This document shows positions 8,782-15,965 of a stretch of 64,000 nucleotides of DNA, in pieces. Origin of the DNA: Actinobacteria bacterium OV320 (GTDB taxonomy: Bacteria; Actinomycetota; Actinomycetes; Streptomycetales; Streptomycetaceae); NCBI GenBank assembly GCA_001298545.1, contig LJCX01000038.1:1-64000 (forward strand). Reading direction: 5' to 3'. The stretch's first letter is position 1. The number at the start of each line of letters is the position of its first letter. The notes beneath the pieces were generated by a model. That model ran no database searches and had not been told where the DNA came from. It saw nothing but the letters and a program-made list of their open reading frames with translations. The position numbers and the translations under genes were made by a program.

Positions 8782-11700
8782 GCAGTGTTCCTTTCATCGG
8801 CGATGGAGCGAGGCAGCGGTCAAGAGCTGTCCACATCGGGCGGTAGAGCGCGCGGACGATGTGACGTTCGTCGGCAGGCACATCGACATCGGGGGCGAAG
8901 TAGGGCTCGAGGACGGAATGGATGCTGTGCAGGAGGCTGCTCTTCGGGGTATCTGGCTCCCTGGACGACCCTCCGGCAGCCAGACGGGGAGAGAAGGCGG
9001 CGTCGACGAAGGCAACTCTGGTGGGCACAGCACCGCGCACGGAACGGCCGATCACCTGCCAGATCAGTACGAGCAGGTCCCAGGTGACGGCCTCCCGGTC
9101 ATCTCCGAGAGATCGCCATGCCATGCTCCGGGCGAGCACCCGGTACCACCGGGACCGGGCAAGATCCCTGACCTTGCGGGCACCGAGACCGAGGCTGGGC
9201 TCGCCTCGTACCCAGTCGTCGAACGCCCCGTCTTTCATGGCGCGCACGATCCAGTCGTTGATCGCGTGCACTGCGAGGCCGAGGTCGTCGGGACGTGGGT
9301 TGGGCCGGGCGAGGAAGTAGATCGACCCGATTGCAGCATGTTCGCGGTCGAGGTCGAGGATGTTGTGTCCGCGCTCGACCGCCAGCAGTGGCGCCACCAG
9401 GATTTCAGCGCGACTGCTGGCCAGCGTCTCAACGTCCCCGCGGCGCAGCACGGGCGCATGGTGCTCGTCGTCGTCAGACAAGGCGCCAGGCTCAGGATCG
9501 TCGTCGGACACCAGTCGGAGGACCCTGTCCTTCCAGCGCTTGTTGAGGGTGTGCAGGGTGTCCGCGACGACTTTGGATTCCTCGTAGCTACCGACGAGCA
9601 GCAGAATGTGGCGGCGGCTCTCCGGAAGGAGCGTTAACTCCCCCCGAAGACGGCTGGGCCCTTCGTCCTCGTCGCCGAGGGCGACAGCCATCCGGCGCAG
9701 GATGTCCTGTCGTTGGTCAAGTGGCTGGCCGGAGAGCGCCTGCGCCTCGTATTGCTCATCACAGGTGCAGCCCGCGCGGCATCCGCAACCGTTGCGGATG
9801 AATTCGAACCGGAAGGAGCTGTCTTCGGCGATCCGGTCCAGGTCCTGCGAGGCGGGCTCTATGATCACGCCGATATCCACTGGAATGTGGTAGCGGCTGG
9901 ACTTGCCTGCCCAACTGCTGCCCGACATCAGGAGGACATTGGTGCCGGGGCGGCCGTCCACCGTGGGCAGGTCGGGCATTGCCCGGAGCAGTTCCCGGCC
10001 GACGCCGCTGCATCGGAAGAACCGCAGTTGCCCTGTCCTTACTCCGCCGAGGTCCGGGCCGTCCATCAGGAACTGGAAGCCGATCACGTTGCCCATCGGG
10101 GCCTCAGGCACCATGGGACCGTAGTCGAGCGGCCTGCGGTACATCGCGTTGAAGCCCAGGTTGAGTGCTGATGCCACACGCGGCCACATGGCATCGATCA
10201 GGGCCAGTCGGGGCTCCAGGGCGGCTAGCAGCAGGGTGAACTCGAAGCGGGTCATGAGCAGCTTGAGCCAGTCGTCCGGACTATCGGGAAGGCACTCCTT
10301 CTTCCGGCGGCTGGTCTTCTTACGGCCCTTCCCACGGGCCTGCGACGGCTGGGGCCACTCAGCGGCTGCCAGAAGGCGCAGTTTCTCGTACTGCTCCCCG
10401 GCCTCGTCCGTAGGCTCCAGTAACGGATCGAGGGCAAACAGGCGGCGGACCGTCTTTTCCAGCCGCTCGCTGGTGCGTTCGCGCTGGCTGGTGTGCAGGA
10501 GTTCGCTGAGCAAGGTGGTGAGTTCCGCACCGTCCTCGGTGAAGCGCTGCCGGTCGCCGAACGGATTTTCCCGGAAAGTGTCGAGGATTTCAGTGAGTCG
10601 TCGGCGCGGTGCTCGGTGTTGCTCGGCAGCGAGTCCAGCTGCCTCGGCCGGTGTGCCCTCTCGGTCCTCCGGGAGCGGGTACCGCTCTTCCAGCAGGCGG
10701 AGTTGGAGTGTCCACGCGCTGAAGTATCCGGTTCTAACCCAGTCGCGCAGTTCCATGTCGCGGACCAACATGGCCACCAGACGGTCGGATGCGGTCTGTG
10801 TCGTGTTGACCGCCGCCGACCAGTTCTCAACGTCGCGGTCGGACAATTGGATCCCGCCGGCGCCGGCCAACTCGCGGATACGGTGTTGGTTGACGTCATG
10901 CAGAAAGGAACGCGTGTCGGAGCCACCGCCGATCAGGGGGATGGCCGGCGCAAACATCCGGTCCAGTTGCATCTGGACCCGGTCCGCTTCATCGATGATC
11001 ACCAGATCGCTGCGCCGGCATGCGAGTTCGAGGTACCGGACGCGTTCCGAGTTCTGCGGGTGCGGCACCTTGGAGTCCAGCAGACTGGGGGGTGTGGCGA
11101 CCCAAAGGGCCGCGTTGACAAGCTCTCGGGCGCCATGATGGCGGGGGCAGGCGGACCAGAAAGGGCAGGCCAGTTGCTGTCGCTTCCAGGGGTCGACGAG
11201 GTCTCGGCGGAGGCTGGGCTTCTGCAGCTTGGAACAGGGCGCCTCGCCGAATCCCAGAAGATCGTCGACAAGCTGCTCCTCCGTGTGCCGCAGCGCGTTC
11301 AGGGCACATGACGTGCTCAGGTATGCGAACGCCGGGTCGTCGTGTACGAGCAGGTTGCGTCTGCCACGGCCGGTCAATCGCCGATGCAATCGCTCGGCAT
11401 GCTGCTGACGGCCCGAAGCTCCGAGAACTGGCGCGGCGGAGCGGGACACGTATGTGTTGTACAGCTCCACGAGTTTGAGTTGTTCCGCGACGTCCCCTAC
11501 GACAATGGTCGCCCGCATACTTTGCTGGGCCAGGTGCACCGCCAGCACATCTCGCAGGGTGCTCTTCCCGGCTCCAACGATGCCCAGAAGGTGCTGGATC
11601 CGTCGTACCTCAAAGCGATCTGCACACCGGAATGCGCCTCCCTGGCGGGTGAAGAGATGAACCGCTTTGAGTCGTCCTGCCCAGTTCTCGAACTTCACCG

Positions 11701-12328
11701 TATCCATGAACGCCGCCGTCTCGAGCAGGTCCCCCCAGCGGAAGGACAGTGGCGCGCCACCGTTCGCCGGTAGTGCCGCCAGATCGTGCTCAGCTGGTGC
11801 GGGAAGGGCGGGCTCGGGCAGTTGGACGGTGGCCTGGTGCCGTCCGATCGGAAAGACGTGCCGACCCGCCTCTGCAATCGCCATGGGTTGCCCGGCGAAG
11901 GCAGGTGCCTCGCGCAGCAGCCGTTCGTAGACATCCCACCGGTTTGGCGCCACCGACAGCGAGAGTCGGCGGACAGCTGGACAACCCGGGTCGGCAACCT
12001 CGTAGCCGCGGAGCTGGCGGTCGAGCCGTTGGTATTCCTGGAGCGCCTCGGTCCACGCCCGACGGCGGCCCCATGTCCACACCGTGTGCCGGGCCGTGCG
12101 GAGCGTCCGTTCCCCGACCTCATCAACGGCTCGCCAAGCCCGTGCAAACGGGTACCCGCTGAACAATGTCCAGGCATCCTCCGCTGGCGCCTCCGCCGCG
12201 AACGTCTCCTGGAGCAGGAGTCCGACCTCGATCTCGCACAGGGAGACGAGCCGGGCGTGCTTCATCTGCGGGGCGGCGTCCAACAGCAGGTCGACCACCT
12301 CGCGAACGGACTGAGAAGTGCTACGCAT
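8750..12328 (-). CDS. DinG/XPD-like helicase of the pPIWI_RE island
   Basis: A 1192-residue protein. ATG 12328 is chosen because AGGGGAA precedes it and it overlaps the upstream stop by 8 bases; the frame is open to 12484 but that extension reads as a shadow. An N-terminal island-specific region precedes a RecA-like ATPase with Walker A GIVGAGKST (Lys255), an IIDEAD box near residue 445 and a motif VI QVIGRSVRG near 1091. A cysteine cluster (APCSKLQ, LACPFWSACPRH) could hold an iron-sulfur cluster as in XPD/DinG enzymes, and a second group (CGCRAGCTC) follows. It would unwind duplex or R-loop DNA for the pPIWI_RE protein. Confidence 0.82.
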   Translation of the reverse strand: MRSTSQSVREVVDLLLDAAPQMKHARLVSLCEIEVGLLLQETFAAEAPAEDAWTLFSGYPFARAWRAVDEVGERTLRTARHTVWTWGRRRAWTEALQEYQRLDRQLRGYEVADPGCPAVRRLSLSVAPNRWDVYERLLREAPAFAGQPMAIAEAGRHVFPIGRHQATVQLPEPALPAPAEHDLAALPANGGAPLSFRWGDLLETAAFMDTVKFENWAGRLKAVHLFTRQGGAFRCADRFEVRRIQHLLGIVGAGKSTLRDVLAVHLAQQSMRATIVVGDVAEQLKLVELYNTYVSRSAAPVLGASGRQQHAERLHRRLTGRGRRNLLVHDDPAFAYLSTSCALNALRHTEEQLVDDLLGFGEAPCSKLQKPSLRRDLVDPWKRQQLACPFWSACPRHHGARELVNAALWVATPPSLLDSKVPHPQNSERVRYLELACRRSDLVIIDEADRVQMQLDRMFAPAIPLIGGGSDTRSFLHDVNQHRIRELAGAGGIQLSDRDVENWSAAVNTTQTASDRLVAMLVRDMELRDWVRTGYFSAWTLQLRLLEERYPLPEDREGTPAEAAGLAAEQHRAPRRRLTEILDTFRENPFGDRQRFTEDGAELTTLLSELLHTSQRERTSERLEKTVRRLFALDPLLEPTDEAGEQYEKLRLLAAAEWPQPSQARGKGRKKTSRRKKECLPDSPDDWLKLLMTRFEFTLLLAALEPRLALIDAMWPRVASALNLGFNAMYRRPLDYGPMVPEAPMGNVIGFQFLMDGPDLGGVRTGQLRFFRCSGVGRELLRAMPDLPTVDGRPGTNVLLMSGSSWAGKSSRYHIPVDIGVIIEPASQDLDRIAEDSSFRFEFIRNGCGCRAGCTCDEQYEAQALSGQPLDQRQDILRRMAVALGDEDEGPSRLRGELTLLPESRRHILLLVGSYEESKVVADTLHTLNKRWKDRVLRLVSDDDPEPGALSDDDEHHAPVLRRGDVETLASSRAEILVAPLLAVERGHNILDLDREHAAIGSIYFLARPNPRPDDLGLAVHAINDWIVRAMKDGAFDDWVRGEPSLGLGARKVRDLARSRWYRVLARSMAWRSLGDDREAVTWDLLVLIWQVIGRSVRGAVPTRVAFVDAAFSPRLAAGGSSREPDTPKSSLLHSIHSVLEPYFAPDVDVPADERHIVRALYRPMWTALDRCLAPSPMKGTLHVSTDQDHCL

Positions 12329-13379
12329 GGTTTCCCCTTGCTTGACGGGCTGGCCCCGGCATTGTGAAGTCACCCGCAGACACGAGGCGGATCTGGGCAC
12401 CTGTCGGCAGGGCAAGGCCGAAGAGCTGGCGATATCCGGGGCGCGCCGCCACGACGTCCGGCACCACAACGTCCAGGGGCTCACCGAGCCGGGTGGCGAT
12501 CTCCGCCGCCCGCAGGGCGGCCGGGACTGGCTGTTCGCGGTCGTGGACCTGGAAGACCCGAAGGGTTCCGTCGTGGCCGGTGACGCGATGGACGCCCAGG
12601 CTCACTGGGAGCAGCTGAACCTGCCCTGTGAGCCTGGAGCGGACAGCCTGCTCGGTGCGGCCGGGAAGCGCCAGGAAGAGCCGGAGCGCGAAGGGAAGGA
12701 CAAGGGCCGACTGCGGCTCCTGGGACGTTTCGATTCCACGGTCCTCCGGAGGGCAACCGCCCTCACACCAAAGGCTGTCAGTCGTCGTGTACTTGGCGAG
12801 CAGCCCGCAGCCGCCGCAACAGTGCACCAGTCCGTCGTTCGGGAAGCGGTCGGGCACGGGCCCATAGAGCCTTTTGACCAGACTCCAAATCTGAGCCATG
12901 GCTGGCCGCAGCAGCTCCAACGGATCAGGACGGAGCACGACCGGCCGGCCGATGAGGAAGTCCCGGCATGCCGCGAATCGCTCCACAGTGCCGCAGGCAG
13001 AATAGAGTTCGGCCAGTAATGTTTCGGCTTCCCGCTCCAGTACGCCGGACAGGCCGAGGGACGCCAACTCGGCACAGGTCTGCGTCGGCTCGCCTGCCGT
13101 GGGGTGGATCAGTCGGGCGTACGCGGTCAGGAATCCGTCCGGTAGTCCCGGCACCCACTCTCCCGGTTCGCGCTCCCGGCACCAGCGCATCAGGGCGGGT
13201 ATTCCGGCGGGAATTGGGCGGCCCTCCGTCATTCCTGCCAACACGATTTGGTCCATGGCGAGTTGAATATGCGAAGGGTAGGGAAGCTGGAATGCTGCGG
13301 CCCGGCTGATCGATGCCAGTTCCAGCACGCCGCGAGCCACTGCGGCAAGTAGGTCGATGGCCTGTCTGTTCTCGGTCAC
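12321..13379 (-). CDS. pPIWI_RE-associated REase-like protein, degraded active site
   Basis: A 352-residue protein. GTG 13379 overlaps the stop of the nuclease gene upstream (GTGA) and has GGGGAGG before it; an in-frame start at 13451 is less likely. The middle has a zinc-binding pattern (CCGGCGLLAKY ... WCEGGC). The C-terminal third matches the REase of pPIWI_RE three-gene islands in layout (GTLRVFQVHDRE ... EPLDVVVPD ... YRQLF). Where the family has an aspartate before the strand and D-x-K in the next strand, this protein reads VHRV and FQVHD. The metal-binding Asp and the Lys therefore appear lost, and it is probably a structural rather than a cutting subunit. The alignment was made by eye. 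Confidence 0.62.
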   Translation of the reverse strand: MTENRQAIDLLAAVARGVLELASISRAAAFQLPYPSHIQLAMDQIVLAGMTEGRPIPAGIPALMRWCREREPGEWVPGLPDGFLTAYARLIHPTAGEPTQTCAELASLGLSGVLEREAETLLAELYSACGTVERFAACRDFLIGRPVVLRPDPLELLRPAMAQIWSLVKRLYGPVPDRFPNDGLVHCCGGCGLLAKYTTTDSLWCEGGCPPEDRGIETSQEPQSALVLPFALRLFLALPGRTEQAVRSRLTGQVQLLPVSLGVHRVTGHDGTLRVFQVHDREQPVPAALRAAEIATRLGEPLDVVVPDVVAARPGYRQLFGLALPTGAQIRLVSAGDFTMPGPARQARGNHA

Positions 13380-14965
13380 TGAGCCTCCCCCGGCCCGGCT
13401 TGCTGCGGCTGACGTACCGAGCACCACTTCGCCACTTCGCAGTGGGCACACTCCGAACCGGGCACTGCCTCGAACAGCGTTTCCCTATGCCAGCCCTCGA
13501 CCTGTTCGCGCAACACCGCCTCGGCGGCGGCAAGGGTTTCGGGTGCGAAGGGGTCGAGGGTGCGCAGATCGGCTCCGGCAGGGCGCAGCAGCTCCAGCTC
13601 GACCCGCCCCCGGGCCTGCAGACGGGACAGCGCGCCGCTGCCGATGATCTTCACGGCCAGTGCCAGCTGAGGATAAGCGGCCATCACGTCGCGGCGCGGG
13701 CGGTCACTGGCAGAGGTCTTGGTCTCCCGCCAGACCCAGGAACCCTCGTTTCTGTACAGCAAGTCGGGGTCCGCCAGGACGAGCAGGTCGGCTGCGGTGT
13801 CGTCGAAGGCCAGCCGGGGCTCGATCCGCAGCTCCGATTGCGGCTCGGCCGTGCGCAGCGGGCAGACCTCGGCGTGGTGCCGCAGCAGATCGGCGCCGAG
13901 TTGTCGCTCCCTATCGGGGAGGTGGTATCCCTCGGGTACCCAGTTCGCCGGAATCTTCGGCGTGCAGGGTGTGCGCGGCTGCTGGCCGTGCTGTTCGGCG
14001 AGGAAGGCATGCACGGCTCGTCCGCGTTCGGCGGCAGCGCCCCGCTCTACAGCGTCGTCTGCGGGGAGCCGCAGACCGCGCAGGTAGCCGCGGGCCGGAC
14101 AACCTCGGTGGCTGCGCCCGGTAGTTGAGGACCAACTGCGCCGTGGCCGACTTCGGTCGGCGATTCCCAATAGGCCCGCGGTCTTCGGAAGCGCCGGGCA
14201 CACTGGAGCGATGGCGCACGAGGTGCAGGCAGTACCGGGGCGATACTCCTGGCTGTCGAGCAGGGCGCGGACCGCGGGCGCTCCGTCCTTCCGGTAGAGG
14301 GCCAGCGCCTCGGCCCGGCTGCCCTGGAAGATCAGCGACGTCCGGCCATCAGATAGGGTGAACTGAACGACCCTGATGTCTTCGAGCCGTGGATCAGGAT
14401 TGCCTTCGGCCGCGACTAGGGCGGCTATCGCACGCTCCGCATCGCTTCGAATACGGAGGCGGTTGGCCACCGGTAGACGCAGCTCTCGCCGACGGCCGTT
14501 GAGGGACTCCAGGCAGCGGCCCCAGGCCGTGATCCGGTACTCCGCGGCAGCGCGAGCATCGTCGGCCGCTTGCTGATACCGGTAGACCCAGGGACTGGCA
14601 GCCAAGTGCAGGGCCGAGTTCGGGTCCGAGCCGACAGGAAAAGCTTTCCGGTACATCAGCAGCGCATGCTGGGTCCACCGGCGCACCCCGTCGTGCAGCG
14701 AACGCTGCCGCCCCCCGTCCGATGGGCAGGACGTCGGCTCGTCCCCCAACCGATCGAGCCCATCGGCGGCGGCCATGAACGGGCCATAAGGGAACGGATC
14801 CAGCACCTCTGGTTTCCAGGCAGACCGCACGCGAGGCCGCAGCCCATGGGCCTTCAGCACGTCGGACGCTGGGCACCGATACTGCTCCGGACCGAACATA
14901 TTGAGCCGCAGGGTGACAGTGACGGATTTCCCGATCAAGCCATCGGGTGGCCAAGTATCTGCCAT
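13376..14965 (-). CDS. PD-(D/E)XK nuclease, Cas4/RecB-like
   Basis: A 529-residue protein starting at ATG 14965 with GAGAGG upstream, the first gene of the island operon. Mid-protein cysteines (ACTSCAIAPVC) are followed by a CPARGYLRGLRLP motif like the CPxxYxL entry of RecB/Cas4 nucleases. The catalytic core reads LVLADPDLLYRNEG and then WRETKT, giving an Asp, then E-x-K, with a final C-x2-C-x5-C cluster (ECAHCEVAKWC) that could complete an iron-sulfur or zinc site. This nuclease looks intact and may supply the cutting activity that the downstream REase-like protein seems to have lost. It is an addition to the usual three-gene pPIWI_RE set. Confidence 0.75.
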   Translation of the reverse strand: MADTWPPDGLIGKSVTVTLRLNMFGPEQYRCPASDVLKAHGLRPRVRSAWKPEVLDPFPYGPFMAAADGLDRLGDEPTSCPSDGGRQRSLHDGVRRWTQHALLMYRKAFPVGSDPNSALHLAASPWVYRYQQAADDARAAAEYRITAWGRCLESLNGRRRELRLPVANRLRIRSDAERAIAALVAAEGNPDPRLEDIRVVQFTLSDGRTSLIFQGSRAEALALYRKDGAPAVRALLDSQEYRPGTACTSCAIAPVCPALPKTAGLLGIADRSRPRRSWSSTTGRSHRGCPARGYLRGLRLPADDAVERGAAAERGRAVHAFLAEQHGQQPRTPCTPKIPANWVPEGYHLPDRERQLGADLLRHHAEVCPLRTAEPQSELRIEPRLAFDDTAADLLVLADPDLLYRNEGSWVWRETKTSASDRPRRDVMAAYPQLALAVKIIGSGALSRLQARGRVELELLRPAGADLRTLDPFAPETLAAAEAVLREQVEGWHRETLFEAVPGSECAHCEVAKWCSVRQPQQAGPGEAQ

Positions 14966-15041
14966 AATCCTCTCGTTTCTTTAACCCCAGGACATGTGGT
15001 CAGCTTGCTGGGGAATCCTCATTACTGACGGAGCGAATTCG
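14966..15041. promoter_or_regulatory. Divergent promoter region of nuclease and kinase genes
   Basis: These 76 bases separate the minus-strand pPIWI_RE operon from the plus-strand kinase gene and must hold both start signals. It has an AT-richer patch (CGTTTCTTTAAC) but no promoter I can assign with certainty. Confidence 0.4.
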
Positions 15042-15932
15042 GTGTTTCCTGGGACTCTGCTCGACGGGCGTTACCGGGTGCTGCGGAAACTCGACCACGG
15101 TGGCGAGGGCGAGATCTTCGTCGCCTTCGACGAGTTGAACCGATGCGAGGTGGCAGTCAAATCGCAGTTCCCCCGCACCTTCGAATCAACGGCCACCTAC
15201 GCCTCTTGCGCCCTTCCCCTGGAGCGTGAGATCGAACGGCTCACATTCATGCGGCAGGTACCCGGGATCCCTAAAGTACTGGGAGACGGTCACTATGGAC
15301 GGCACCAGGGCCGGTACATCGTGATGGAACTGGTTCGAGGCGAAACAATCGCGTCCTGGATCAGCAACCATCATCCAGTGCCAGCAGATGCGGCAGTTTC
15401 TGCCGTCGCACAGCTCTGCGAGATTCTGCACGGCGTACATAAGGAGGGTTACGTACATCGAGATGTCTCCGCAAAGAATGTGATGCTGGAACCCACCGGG
15501 AAAATTCGACTACTAGACGTGGGCATCTCCGAATACATCGGAGAAATCAACAGTGATCTTCGCGGCACTCCTCCTTACGCACCTCCGGAGCAGTACGAAA
15601 AAGGAACGCTGCTGACACCGCATGTCGATGTCTTCTCTCTTGGCACCATGCTGTTCGCCATGATCGGCTCGGAGTTGCCGTATAGCGGCCTCGAAAGCCC
15701 ACCGGATGCCACCACTCCAGCCTTCCCGAACGGGTTTCGCGCCGATATGCCTGAGGCGCTCCGGAGCCTCGCGCTCGCCATGGTCTCCATCGACCCGAAC
15801 AAACGGCCCCCTTTAGCTGAGCTGCAAAACTACCTACGGCCCATGCTGCCCGCCCTCGGCTCCCCCGCCTCCCCCAAGGCCACCCGGCCAGACCCGACCG
15901 CGCCTTACCGGCTCGGCTTGTCTTTGCCGTAG
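15042..15932 (+). CDS. Serine/threonine protein kinase
   Basis: A Hanks-type kinase of about 296 residues without a transmembrane segment. GTG 15042 follows a GGAGCG site; ATG 14994 is an in-frame alternative. Visible elements are RYRVLRKLDHGGEGEIF (glycine loop), Lys40 in VAVKSQ, HRDVSAKNVML (catalytic Asp141), Asp159 in DVG instead of DFG, and APPEQY. The kinase domain fills the protein, and the short Pro-rich tail carries no sensor domain. It is transcribed away from the pPIWI_RE operon and is convergent with the SARP gene. A signalling link to the defence genes is inferred from position only. Confidence 0.85.
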   Translation: MFPGTLLDGRYRVLRKLDHGGEGEIFVAFDELNRCEVAVKSQFPRTFESTATYASCALPLEREIERLTFMRQVPGIPKVLGDGHYGRHQGRYIVMELVRGETIASWISNHHPVPADAAVSAVAQLCEILHGVHKEGYVHRDVSAKNVMLEPTGKIRLLDVGISEYIGEINSDLRGTPPYAPPEQYEKGTLLTPHVDVFSLGTMLFAMIGSELPYSGLESPPDATTPAFPNGFRADMPEALRSLALAMVSIDPNKRPPLAELQNYLRPMLPALGSPASPKATRPDPTAPYRLGLSLP

Positions 15933-15965
15933 CCGGAGCGGAGCCAGCACGCTGCCGAGGCGGCG

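Noticed and set aside
12329..12484. N-terminal extension of the DinG-like helicase
   Set aside because: The 52 extra residues are shadow of the upstream REase-like gene, and ATG 12328 has a good ribosome-binding site and overlap.
13376..14965. A compensated double frameshift near 14100-14170 in the PD-(D/E)XK gene
   Set aside because: Another frame gives plausible residues locally, but the annotated frame itself continues sensibly through RRSWSSTTGRSHRGCPARGY, which fits the CPxxYxL entry of the nuclease family.
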